From Cerrena zonata (Eukaryota; Basidiomycota; Agaricomycetes; Polyporales; Cerrenaceae): DNA of 64,000 bases. A model generated the notes under the pieces. That model was not told the origin of the DNA and ran no database searches. It was given only the letters and a program-made list of their open reading frames with translations. Position 1 is the stretch's first letter, and each line of letters opens with the position of its first letter. The stretch is taken from positions 1,550,001-1,614,000 of the forward strand of contig JASBNA010000003.1 in NCBI GenBank assembly GCA_038087015.1, given 5' to 3'. Shown in pieces: positions 35,764 to 46,978 of this stretch. A program made the translations under genes and the position numbers.

Positions 35764-37513
35764 GTAACGAATGGCAAATGGCAGAGAGAATGGTATGAAC
35801 GACGGTAAAAAGCGATGGGAGGACGGCAGCAAAGACGATGGGAGATGGCAAGGCTATCGGGGAAGCGGACGAAGAGCGAACGTGGTATTTGTACTCTATC
35901 GAAGAAATGGAGTGACTAGGAGCGGGAGTGGCTTGGACGCGGACATCCCAGAGCGATCGAAACTCCGCCCATCTCCGCCAGCGCTACGGCCAATCCCAGC
36001 CAATAACCACCCGTCCAATCCAAACGCCACGGAGACCCGACGGACGGGCAGCGCCTGGCAGCGTTCGGCTCACCTCGTCCCTGTCCCCGCCCCTCTCGAC
36101 ATTATAGCTTGAAGTTTCCCCCGACGATAAGACAAGCCTCTGTTAACCCATGTTAGCCCCCTCAGTGCACTAAATGCAGTGGGCCTCAACCCGTCCCTGA
36201 ACAAGAGTCTGACAGAGTTTGCCCCCACTGTCGCCATCCTCTCATCAGATCGACGACAATGTCAAGAAAATTGTCCTGCTCATGACCACCAAAGCGTCTG
36301 CAAACGAGGCTAGCAATGGCTGCCACCACTCTTCATTCGAAGTTTCTAACGCGCAAACTTGTTCAGTAAATTTTCCGGTCCGGAACCGACTCGTCGCTGC
36401 CCCGCCCCGAGTAATATTCTAAACAATTATACAGTACCTGTTCTTGATGTAGACAAACATCGACGAATCATCTTTCGGCCGAAGGTCAACTTCAGCATGG
36501 CACAGCGCACATCCTGTCAATTATTGATATATAGTATACGATCGAGATATTCGATCAACAGCTCACCGAACCAGTAAGGGATCACCTAATACATACGATG
36601 CGAGGATTCCTTCAAGTGGAGGGGATCATCAAAAGTCACCAAGCGCATGTAGATGAAACCAAGGCACTATGTACCACAAACCGCCTGCAGCTGATGAGAC
36701 ATCACTCACTTGAGGAATGAACGAGTCCAACGACGTACGTATTACTTTTTTCAAACCGGGCACCCATCTCAGCACAGGCCTATAGGCACATTACTTGAAC
36801 TGAACGCAGCACCAAATCCGGCTACTGCTGCACGCGCGGGAAGCGGCCATCCTGCTGTGTACTGAATAAGTCGAAGGAAAAAGTGCATACACGCGATTCC
36901 AGACATGTTGATTTCTCAGCCTGCTCCTCGGGAGCCCCCCCTATCGGTGGTTGAGGGGCCCAGACTATGTGTATAGTTAGCAGCCACGTTCATTGGTGTA
37001 TGTGGGAAGCTCCACCTGGGAATCTTGGGAAGAAGGAAGTCTTACTAGGATAATACCGAGAAATACGCACTGACAAGCCAGTGATGTTCAGCATATGAAG
37101 GCTATTACAGGTTATTCCTCAGCTTCTCAAAACACGCGGCCGCAACAACCCCGGATCGCCAACATGCATTCAGGATTCTATCAGATCGTCCTTCTTATAC
37201 GTCACACACTTTCAGCTACTGCTGTGAACATGGTTGGAAATTCTCCACGGAATGGCCTGGATTGCGCATCAAGTTCAGTAGTGATTCGTAGGAGAAGAGT
37301 TGAGAATGACGTACTCCTGACTGCTACGCTCCCATCAGCGTGGTCGGGAGATGGAAAGCAGTTTGCTTCTACGCCACACCCGGCGTAGAATCGGAGAAAG
37401 GAAAGCCAGAGACGACAAGGGCTCAAACGTCAAACACAGCAAGCAAGTCAAATTTACGAAATAGGAGAGCGGATGCATAGACCCAGACACACAAGACATA
37501 AGAAGTAAATAAG
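35764..37513. other. 1.75-kb intergenic region upstream of GLT1 and downstream of LST8
   Basis: No supportable gene is seen. The part next to GLT1 holds a CCAAT cluster and a GATAAG at 36126-36131, a site type bound by nitrogen-regulating GATA factors. The rest is short frames without resemblance to known proteins. Confidence 0.4.
35990..36019 (-). promoter_or_regulatory. Triple CCAAT cluster upstream of GLT1
   Basis: Three CCAAT pentamers on the plus strand start at 35990, 36000 and 36015, 227-256 nt before the GLT1 ATG. CCAAT is the core site of the HAP/CBF complex. Three copies within 30 bp suggest a proximal promoter element, but binding is inferred. Confidence 0.4.
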
Positions 37514-39051
37514 TTAACCAGCACCATCATGCAATGCACAGCACACCGCCGCTGTTATGACACAATGTCAGCGTACCCCGAAACTTTACATACGACACTA
37601 TACACACCTTTATGATGTCCATTGTATTGTCGAACAGTCTCGCCAGACGCCATTTCCCATAGTCGTGCCGTATGGTCGGAGGATGCTAAAAACGATTGGA
37701 GAATGAAAAGTGAAATCAGAATTCGTAGGACGGCGCTGTTGCAAAATCTCACCCGTTACGAGATACGCAGAGTCGGCACTGAATGCACAGTCCCATACCC
37801 ATCGTTGGTGACCTTGCAAGACTTTGTCTAGCTTGAACTCATAATTGAGTGATATGGACCAAAGTTTGACCGTTGTGTCTGCGGAACATGTCGCAAGATA
37901 TCTAATTCACCGAAACGCATCAGCATCGTAGGGAATTAAACGGAGCGGATGCTGTAGTGGGACGTACTTTACGTCTGGACTAAAAAGGCACCGGGTCAGA
38001 TATTTGTTGTGTGCTTGAAACTTGGTAACGGCTTGGAAGCGAGGCAGATCTGATCTCTCATCGTTAATCTTCCAGACATAGCACCGTCCCTAGATCGCCA
38101 TGAGAATGCTGCGAGCCGGGAATCTGAACAGAAGCCCCTACTTTGTTATTACCGGCAACAAGACATGACCCATCGAAAGCGAGACTGATCGACCGCATTG
38201 GGACATCGCCTGCTGGGGTCTGTGTTTTTATCAGCCCGTTTATGGCAATGGCGTGGGATGAGCACCCACCAATTCATGTGTGCAGATATTCTCTGACAAA
38301 TCCCATTGCTTGATTCTCCCAGCTTGATCGCACGAAAGAAGCTCTCCTTGATTGGGGTGCACCACCACATCATTGACTACAAAGTCCCCGGTGTCAGATT
38401 AAGAAGGAAATAGGAGAAAATACCACACCTGGGGCTTCGTTGTCGTAATTTCGCTGGAGATGTGCACTCCTGTGGACAACAATAGATCAACACGAGCTCA
38501 AATTTGAAACTAAGAACAGACCCTACCGTAAGTCCCAGATCTTGATCGTCCCGTCTTCGCTCCCGGTGACAAGCCATTTGCCCTCACTGTGGAAGCAGAC
38601 AGCAGTTACGTTTCCGGTATGACCGTCGAATTGGAGCTGTTTAATATCAATCTCCGCCGTATTTAAACGAAAAGAGAGCGGATACTCACCGGCGGCGCAG
38701 ATGGATTGGCAATTTCATATATACATACCTTCTTGTGGATTCCGGCTGCCAGGAGACGTTTACTTCGATGATTCAGCGACACGAAATGCGAAATAAAACG
38801 TCCGGATGACTTACTCCGGAGATATAGCAAGACGATTGATTTGCTATGAATATAGCAGCAAGATGTATGACTTGAGAACAATGCCAAAGGACACATGTGG
38901 TGAGTTATCTCACTCCTGTTTCTCCTGTACGCGGGATTGTACGAGAACATATGCCACTCCAGGCTTCCCAGAACCGTATCTCGTGGTCGTAGGACCCAGT
39001 TACGAGAATAACAGACATATCTTGCCGTGCGGGGGTTGACTTTGATGACAT
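37514..39051 (-). CDS. LST8: LST8, WD40-repeat subunit of TOR complexes
   Basis: LST8 binds the TOR kinase domain in TORC1 and TORC2. The start [10 protein letters not shown] at 39051 is followed by [25 protein letters not shown], the distinctive first LST8 blade. The blades then read [116 protein letters not shown] and [32 protein letters not shown]. That makes seven WD repeats. The last exon is tiny: after an intron it gives [12 protein letters not shown] and the stop at 37514-37516. About eight introns; the length (about 320 residues) matches the family. Confidence 0.93.
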
Positions 39052-40011
39052 AGCCTGTGATGGCATGGCAAGCCGTGGGTCAGGTCAAGGTGGTGGTTGG
39101 TAGAGAGGTAATAGTGCAACCATATGACATTTCGAAATTGGGAACAGTATGTGGTTACGTAATAGGTCCAATCTGTAGTTCCCGTTTCGGGATCCACTGG
39201 CACTTATTTCACTACCTTCATCTCAAGTTTGCCTCACTGCATCCCGACAACCGGTTATCTATATCAAAGCGCACATCTTCGGCGTGTACATTAATATACT
39301 GGCTCTTGTGACGCTAATCCATGTCTGCAATCGTCACTTAAGCGGAAGTACACTGTAACATCGGAAAATCCTAGTCTCTTCCTGTCGTCTCCTGAATTTC
39401 TTTCTAGATCTGGTTCTCTTATTGACTTCGTCGACGCATGGCTCAGTCTTCTGAAGATTCAATCTGTGTTCATCCTCTAGAACTTTACGTACTTACCCAA
39501 TCGTGCCTACTCCTATCGAATTCTCATGTCTTCCTCATGTCAAGTCCAGTGTGGTTGCGGCATCTGTAGGTCACCTTCCCGCGAAGCCCTATGGCCCATT
39601 TCAGTCTCTGCGACCCCCTGACTCGGTCTTGACCTTCTTCTCAGGTTTAGGGGAGGTGACGCGTGTTTCTCATATTTCGAAAATGTTCTTGCTATACTGG
39701 TGCTATACCCCATCGTCTACCGAGCGATCGTCATGAACATGATGAGCCTTCTACCGGTCTTTCTATCGGCCACTTCCCTCGCTTAGCCTCACAAACCTCG
39801 ATTTCACTCTCGACCGTTCATCAAGATTTCCAATAGAAATCGACCTTACTTTTCCGGTGCCCAACTGCATCAAGCAAATACCCATGTTCATATTATCAGA
39901 CCGTGGTCGATTCACTGCTTTGCTTCGTGGGCTTTGGATATAAAGATTCCAACCGAGAATGACCTTCTCCAGTGCAGTTGCCAATCTCTCCTCCCTCTTA
40001 CACTTCTCTAC
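39052..40011. other. Intergenic region upstream of LST8, 0.96 kb
   Basis: It must include the LST8 promoter. Plus-strand frames such as 39503-39736 have no recognisable features, and I do not call them. Confidence 0.35.
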
Positions 40012-40307
40012 ATGGACAGATTTCCTGTACGTATATCCTCCTCTATGTCTGCTCTCATTTCGCGCTAATTTTTAATGCAGCCGGGTACTCGGGTGTCCTT
40101 CGCACATGAGGGCAATGCTCATGCCACTGGTATTGTACAAGCGCTTGATCGCGTTGACGTATGTCACTCCCGCGACTATAATTCCTCATGCGTTAATACT
40201 GGCCAAATCATCAGGGTCAAGAAGTTGCTACCATCCGACTGGATAGCGACCACGGAAAACTATGCAAAGTGTCGTGCGTTATATTACATGCAATTTTTTC
40301 AAGATAG
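40012..40307 (+). CDS. Possible small unknown gene, about 61 residues, two introns
   Basis: Reading MDRFP, intron (GTACGT...AATGCAG), PGTRVSFAHEGNAHATGIVQALDRVD, intron (GTATGT...ATCATCAG), GQEVATIRLDSDHGKLCKV and on to a stop at 40305-40307 gives a short beta-rich protein with well-formed splice sites. The spacing of Gly and hydrophobic residues resembles small SH3/Tudor-like barrels, but this is weak. The frame is also open upstream of the ATG, so this could be the 3' part of a larger gene or a relic. I recognise no family. Confidence 0.3.
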
Positions 40308-40698
40308 AAGTGTTTATTGTCTCCACTCGTGGAACTACTTTCAGGGTATTATTACTTCGGCCGACTGGGTAGCATCTCGGATGTATCTCATATCTTGGAA
40401 ACACATCTTATGGACTGCGGACCATTTCATCCTTCCTCTGTATTGACTGCTATTTTCATCTTGCTATTCGATATCTTCTGTAGACATTTGTCCCTTAGAT
40501 TTCTTTTTCTTGATTCTTTAACCCTAGACTATAGTATAGACATGGGTATAGGGACCATTAATGCATTTTCAAACACTCCATTGACACACAAAGATCAATC
40601 TTCATACACACACACGAGATAACATTCGGGATACATAGGGATACACTAAAGTGAAGATGATTCGTGGAAATTTGATCAGCCTCGGAAAACCTTTACGC
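40308..40698. other. 0.39-kb intergenic region before the dynamin 3' end
   Basis: I see no supportable gene or known motif. Confidence 0.35.
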
Positions 40699-43613
40699 CT
40701 ATTGTCCGAATTTCTTTATGACTTTTTCCAATAATGCCTTCTTCTCTTCTAGCTCGGACCTCTTCACAGAGATGTCCGGATCTTCAGCCAGGTATCTCCT
40801 CGCTTTCTGAGTGGCATGTTCCGTATCAAGCTCTAAGCCTTGAATGAGCGCTCCTTGGATTTCGTTTTGAATTGACCGTAAAAAGTCCAGGTCGATGATG
40901 CGGGGAAGATTGTCAATGACTCTCTGCTCAAGCTGTTAGAAGGAATCAGATTAATATTGGCACATCATACCTTATAGCTAACATGGAAGTAAGCTGAGGT
41001 TTCCGCCATCACGATCATTTCTTCGGCCCATGGGTTCCCACTCGTAAGTGATGCGAGGCCATCGGCCGTTATATGATGAAGCCCGAGTTTGGCTAATGCT
41101 TGAACTGCAAGATGGATGTTGTTGTTCCATAAGGTTCGTCCAAGTCGCTATCATATAATGATTCAGTCAACAGTTGCAATAAAAGCGTCAAGACCAAAAT
41201 CTGGATCATACCACACGGTGATTTCTATACTCCTGTAGATACTCCTCGCGTTTGGCGGAGTAGTAGTGGTCGTTGATGGTAAACGGGGGTCGCTCTAGCT
41301 CAAGAAGCCATTTGATCCGTTCTTGCGTTCTACGACGTGAGACATCCACCAGATCTACCACTATGTTTTGAACATGATCAAGTAGTGAAGACGCGACGTA
41401 TTGTCCAAAGTGCTTTTGGACTAAACGCTCTATCTCTTCCAGGACGCCCCGGTTGATTGTGTCAAAACACTTCTGACAGAGAGAATCCCATTGTGCGAAG
41501 AATCTCTCAATCAAGACCACCTTGGCTCGATAGGGAATATTGAAAGGTAGCTCTCGCGTCATTAGTCTAGCATAGTTTTCAGCTAGTGAACGTTCGGCTA
41601 ATGTACAGGCACATACCGTTGGATATGATCACGAACGTCTTGTAAATACATGGGCGGCGGAGTTGCAATAACATTCGGCGTAGGGTTAGTACTTGCGGAT
41701 GTAGATGTGCGTACAGCTTCTTCCACGTACTCGTAGACTATTCTCTCTTCAAATGATTCCACTGGGGTACGCAGAAGAACTGGAGATAGCGCTGTTGGCT
41801 GACATGGAATCTCACAAGTGGTGGGCTCGGATTCCGAGACCGGTTCTTCTCCAGGGTTACTATACGGACGAAACACAGGTTTGGTTTGAAAGACATCACA
41901 CTTGAACTGAGCATAAGCGGGACGACAAAGCTGAAGCAGCGACTCAAAGGATTCGCTGCCGCGAACGAGATTGGCCACATCACCTGAAAACCTAGTGACA
42001 AGCCCCAAGAGCTCAGCCACATGGTGTTTAGACGACGGGGGCGGTAACCTATCCAGTTCTGCTTTGACATCGCTCAAAGCCTTCTTGGCCTTTTGGCGCA
42101 AGTCAGGTAACCTAGATTTCATTCATTAGCTGGATTCCCTGATTTCAGACTTAAAATACCGACGCGCGATCAATAACATCTGCAAGCAATTTGCTTAGTT
42201 CCTTTGTAAGATTAGGAGTGCCCATTCGGTGCTGTAGATTAGGTAACGTGTTCCAAGGAAACCGTGTTCTGAAGAAATCTCGTTCGCGGGCATGAGCCTC
42301 GTGGGTTGGGAGGTTCTCCTCCAGTTCGGTAGGTGATGGTCTTTTCGTGATAAAATATCCATCTGTGAGCAATTGTCAAGGTGGATACTTCAACCGTTGT
42401 GAGTTGGTCCTCACGTTTCAGGTAGTTGCTATTGCCTGTCAACACATCGATCCACATCTGCTCCTCACCGTCTTGAATCGAGTCAGCCTTGGTCAAAACA
42501 CCTGAGTCAATACACTGTGAGCATAACTATAACAATCTTAAAAGCAGTAGTACATACCAATGGTACGTTCGCCCACACCATCCACCTGTCGGGCAAGATC
42601 GGCAGCGCCCTGGTTGTTAATATCGTCTATGGCACATCAGTTCACTTTCATACGTGTATAATGATTATGCCTAACTTACCGCGCATAGTGACTGTTAGCA
42701 ATATAAGAGTATCGGCTTTGCTACTATGGCTCTCTACCATATCACGAACCGTCTGGATATCACTCCTATTTTCTTGGTCGCCGGTGTTTGTGATTATACC
42801 TAAAACCATATAGTGTTAGAAGGAGCCCGACGAGGCAGGAAGATGAATTATACCAGGGAGGTCGATAAACGTAAGGTCAGTCAATTCCGGCCCTTTGACA
42901 TCGATACATACAACATCTGAACAGAAGCGAAGTTCGGAGGCGGCGGGTACTGAACCACTCAAGAAAACATTAGGGTCAGAACTTGGGTTTAGTATAGCTA
43001 CTTGAGCATATCGAATCATACGCTCAAGGTCTATAGTGTTTGTTAGCACGTTTCCGAATTTGACCTCAGTACTAGAATGTCGCCGGAGAAGTACTTGGGC
43101 TTGCCAAGGACCGGGGGTGTAGGTCAAACGACATTCCATTGGGCATCTAGATGACGTGATAAATTTACCCATGGCAGTGATTATCGTGAGTATATAAACA
43201 CCTTGTACACGTCCCTAATGCACGCGGGACAGTGATCTGTAAAGCAATCTCTGAGCGGCGAAAAATATTATATTCGATTTCAGACCCACTTACCCCGCTG
43301 ATGGCTTCAATTATCGAACTCTAGGTTAGAATTGAATCAGAACCATTCGAAACAAGACAATATGGCGGTCGAACCTTTCCGGCACTTTGATTTCCAATCA
43401 CTGCAATTTGCGGTAAGGGTATAATTGCTTCGGCCCTAAAGACAATTTCTGACTGTTGAACCTTGAACACGTCAACCACAACTTGGTGTTGCATACCCAA
43501 TAGACCGGAGCTCTGTCACCAATTGAATGAGCTTTTTGGTCTTAGATGCGTATTCCGAACCACCAATATCATTGGAGCATGCGTTCAGATTCTCTCCGTT
43601 CATGTTGTGCATG
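40699..43613 (-). CDS. Dynamin-family large GTPase (Mx/Vps1-like)
   Basis: Dynamins assemble on membranes and drive fission or trafficking. The N-terminus reads EYASKTKKLIQLVTELRSIG, then, over an intron, AEAIIPLPQIAVIGNQSAGK and SSIIEAISG: the P-loop GNQSAGKSS is split by an intron. CPMECRLTYTPGPW, the G3 motif LTFIDLPGI, DTLILLTVTMRDDINNQ and the G4 motif VLTKAD follow. The stalk contains FFRTRFPWNTLP, RMGTPNLTKELSKLL and PDLRQKAKKALSDVKAEL. The C-terminal region has TRELPFNIPYRAKVVLIERFFAQW and ends with a GTPase-effector-like segment and KALLEKVIKKFGQ at 40699. There is no PH or Pro-rich domain. About 11 exons. The start (43613, or Met at 43603) is chosen for its closeness to EYASK; an in-frame Met exists at 43729. 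The specific cellular role cannot be assigned. Confidence 0.88.
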
Positions 43614-44208
43614 GGGGGAAGGAGAGAAAGAGGCGGGTTGAGGGAAGGAGGGTAGGTAGGTGAGACACCCTTATATCCCCCATTTGAACCTTGAGTACCA
43701 CATATGCCACGCTGTTCGACAGAGTTCAATGATAGTAGAACCTAAAATAAATAGAGAAACAAAGAGATGCCCGTTCAGACGTTGTTGGTGTACGTACTTC
43801 CATAGCTGAGGAGTTATACCTGTTACAGCTACTACATTTCTGATCTGCATACAACTGCTGGCGAACTGGTACGATGGCTTGAGGCGTTAGTGAACATGTG
43901 TGCAGATTGAGAGCGCGTACAGTGTTAAAAGAGGACATATGATCCAGAACGAGTAGATGGACTGCTAATGGAGTTGGTAGGGGAAATGCAGAGGCAATGC
44001 CATTGTTCCGGTTCTCTAACCATGGTCTAACTTTGTATGCAAAGGAGTCAAACTAAGTACTACACGAAGTTCGACTCCCCCAAGCAAAGTTATCACGTGA
44101 AAGACGCGCTCACGCGTGGGACAAACAAGACCAAACGCGACAATCAACGCTTCCTGATGAGATCTCACTTTGCCGCCCGGCTTGAACAACACACCTTTCC
44201 TGCGAACC
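43614..44208. other. 0.6-kb divergent intergenic region between dynamin and ECO1 genes
   Basis: It holds both promoters. A minus-strand frame starting at an ATG at 43938 encodes about 45 residues with a CSSC pair before a possible donor. It may be an upstream exon or chance, and I do not call it. Confidence 0.35.
44104..44140. promoter_or_regulatory. MluI-cell-cycle-box-like cluster upstream of ECO1
   Basis: An exact ACGCGT sits at 44112-44117, flanked by ACGCGC at 44104-44109 and ACGCGA at 44135-44140, about 70-105 nt before the ECO1 ATG. ECO1 acts in S phase, so MBF control is plausible; the parallel with the CDC45 promoter supports it. Confidence 0.5.
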
Positions 44209-45227
44209 ATGTCCTCCTTAGTCCGGCGTACCTATAGCACACGACCCGCACGACAACCTCCGTCTTCACCTCCGTCAGACCTTGTTTCATCACCACCGCG
44301 GCCCAACCTCAAACGCAAACGACCACTAACTGATCATCTATCATTCACAAACACACCTACAACTAAGAAGGCGAAACCTCAGAAGTCTACAAATAAGACG
44401 AAACAAAAAACACTCACTCAGTTACATTTCGCCCTCGAGACCTCTGTGCTAAAGACATGCCCTCTCTGTGATCTCACATTCACCCAAGGTGCACCAGACG
44501 ACGAAAGTCTGCACAGGTCGCATTGCCTGAGAGTGCAAAAGGGGTTGGAGTGGGGAAAGGAAGAGGAGAAGGAGAGTGTCAAAGCTGGAGTGGAAGAGCT
44601 TTGTAGTGATGTACGACTGAAGAATGGATCTAAAGGTCGTATTATATCCTTCCGAGCCGAAGTTTCTGGTCGAATTGGTACTAAAGTAAGTAATATCTGG
44701 ATTCAAAATGACATGTATTCATTTTGATTTCTTAGCTCCAAACACTACTCGACACCATTAATCTAACCCTTTCCTCACCACCTTTATCTCAACGAGTTCT
44801 ACAAGCATCTAAAGTATACCTATTTCTACTACATTGTCCTACTGCAACTTCATCTCGACGCGAGAAGATCGTTGGCTGCGTGATAGCACAACGGATCACT
44901 TCGGCCATGGCTATCGTCCATCCATCATCCGACGAAACAGTGAAGGATACCCCTACCTCTCTTATTCCCGTTGATCCTTCAACAAACCTTTATGTATGCC
45001 CTACACCACTACCAACACCTATGGGCATACCACGATTATTTGTTTCTTCTTCCCATCGACGGCTTGGAATCGCCTCACGACTACTCACCTCGGCAAGCCA
45101 AACATTCATATTAGGCTGTCCACTCGATCCATCCAAAGGCGAAGTCGCCTTCACTCAGCCTACCGGTGCGGGAAAGTCTGTATTAGAGAAATGGGGCAAA
45201 GGTGGTGTAAGAATTTACGAGGAATGA
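44209..45227 (+). CDS. ECO1: ECO1/CTF7-type cohesin acetyltransferase
   Basis: ECO1 acetylates the Smc3 subunit of cohesin during S phase to establish sister-chromatid cohesion. The ATG at 44209 starts a basic, Ser/Pro-rich tail. The zinc finger is QLHFALETSVLKTCPLC at 71-87 with Cys84 and Cys87, and LHRSHC with His102 and His105 or Cys106. After an intron near 44685 come TLLDTINLTL, VLQASKVYLFLL and IVGCVIAQRIT. The acetyl-CoA motif is IPRLFVSSSHRRLGIASRLL, and the family-specific VAFTQPTGAGKSVLEKWGK follows, ending at GGVRIYEE. All landmarks of the family are present. Total length near 315 residues, one intron. Confidence 0.93.
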
Positions 45228-45540
45228 ACGACGTCACTATCTTGTACATAATATCATTGTTGCCAACTTCCCTCCCCCCCACATACTCGGGCTCTTAGCA
45301 ACTTAGGAAACATCCAGTTCCCACTTGTATGTTTTCCTCCCAGCCCTGTTTTTGACTATCGTCGAGACTGTCCCGTCACAACAACAGGCTTTGAATGTGT
45401 TGAGACATTCAGCCTTTTAACGATGATCTTTGTACGTCGAATTCTATGTTATGTTCGCTCGGAAGGCACAAACTTAATGAAATGAACGACTGTCTTGCTT
45501 TCTTGAGAGGATGATTATGGAGAAATGTAAGAAAAATTAA
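45228..45540. other. 0.31-kb intergenic region between ECO1 and the tRNA gene
   Basis: It holds the ECO1 3' flank and the tRNA 3' flank. The tRNA is read leftward; its flank shows no clear T run within the first bases after 45541, though T-containing sequence lies just left of it. Confidence 0.35.
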
Positions 45541-45625
45541 TGGACCCTCCGAGAATCGAACTCGGGACCCCTGCATCTCAGTTAACCACATAAGTACAAT
45601 GCTCTACCGATTGAGCTAAGGGTCC
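45541..45625 (-). tRNA. tRNA-Ile (UAU), with a probable 12-nt intron
   Basis: The minus strand folds as a tRNA: acceptor GGACCCT pairing with AGGGTCC, D stem GCTC/GAGC, anticodon stem TTGTA/TGCAG with two G-U pairs, variable GGGTC, T stem CCGAG/CTCGG with loop TTCGATT, and discriminator A. The anticodon loop region is 19 nt; removing 12 nt at the canonical site after position 37 leaves CT-TAT-GA, giving anticodon UAU. G at position 37 is unusual for a tRNA reading AUA, which normally has A37, so the isotype is less sure than the tRNA call. Confidence 0.8.
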
Positions 45626-45805
45626 AACAACAGGATTTCGCCCTCAGATGGTCATTATTATAAACAGAATTCAGCTGTGAGTTCGCACCCTGTCTTCCAA
45701 CTAAGAATTGAAGTCAACTGACTAGGAGCTACCTCACTCGATACTACTGTATACATACCTACATTTAACAGGATAACGCATTGAAACCTACTCTGACGTT
45801 TAAAA

Positions 45806-46745
45806 ATGGGCAAGAAAACACGTACTAACCCTCCAGCATCATCCTCAACTTTTAGTCCAACTTCGTATCAGTTTCCTCCGGTACAGCCAAAGGAAGGTTT
45901 AGAGTCTGAAGTTATACTAGATGATCAAATCATCACCATCAGTGTCAGTGTTGTACTACCAAGACTAACATGTATACTAATATTCTAGTTCATGGTATTA
46001 GGACCTTTTCTCAGTCGAGGAGTGTAAAGCTTTCGTAAAGTTTATTGAAGGCTTACCTCTCGAACTAACTCCACCCAAGAAACGCGGGGAAGCCGAACGG
46101 GTAAATCGTATGTTTAATGTTTAATCTCCTATCATAGATGGTTATTGTCTCGATGTGCGGGAAAATGACGATATTATTTAGACAGAATTTCTGTAGCATC
46201 GCCCGAGTTCGCACAAACTCTGCACAACATACTATTACCACACCTCCCAACGTTCCCATATCCCGCTTCTACCAGGAGAAATAACACCAGCAAACGTCTA
46301 CCCCACTCACTCAACTCGAACATACGGATGTACAAGTACACTCCAGGACAGCATTTTGGTCCCCATTATGACGACTCTGTTCGAGATAACATTACTGGTG
46401 CCAAATCAGAATGGACGCTCTTGATTTACCTTTCTGGGGCAGAAGACGGTGTCAAAGGTGGAGAGGTATACACGACCTCCTTGATCCCTAAGTTATTGTG
46501 GCTGATTGTCCTTCAGACTGTATTCTATCGAGACCAAAGAGGCAAGCCCAGGGAAGTCATCACAGCTCCGTTATCCCGAGGTACTGCTCTTCTACATCGG
46601 TAGGTTACCCGACGTTAATTTTCTGGCTATGTTCATCTGATCACACATCTGTAGACACGGGAATGAATGCCTTCTCCACGAAGGTTCTCCAATCATCAGC
46701 GGAACGAAATATATCCTCCGCTCTGACCTTATGTTCATGAATTGA
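45806..46745 (+). CDS. Prolyl-4-hydroxylase-like 2-oxoglutarate/Fe(II) dioxygenase
   Basis: The protein starts MGKKTRTNPPASSS at 45806. After introns it gives DLFSVEECKAFVKFIEGLPLEL, then IRMYKYTPGQHFGPHYDDS with the iron ligands His and Asp in HYD, then SEWTLLIYLSGAEDGVKGGE and TVFYRDQRG. The end, HGNECLLHEGSPIISGTKYILRSDLMFMN, carries the distal His of LHEG and a basic residue for 2-oxoglutarate; the stop is at 46743-46745. This layout matches the P4Hc superfamily. The substrate is unknown; fungal members are not collagen hydroxylases. No signal peptide is seen, so it probably acts in the cytosol or nucleus. About five exons. Confidence 0.8.
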
Positions 46746-46978
46746 GTTCTGAATGTATGGGTTTCATGATTCTCTTAGCCCGATGACTAGCAAAATGATC
46801 TATTGGGCCGCAATTAGTCTTCAGCACAGAAGTCTCGGAATATCAAGATTGTATTTCTATGCTACCATGTTATTTGTACACTTGCACGAGGACCCAGTTA
46901 ATTCACAACGGTATACATATAACAGTCATCACACCCACAAACTGTATCCCAACACAGCCGTTTCACGACATCGCGATT

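Noticed and set aside
35434..36112. Plus-strand frames over the GLT1 start and upstream
   Set aside because: They are antisense to GLT1 or lie in its promoter and have no family resemblance.
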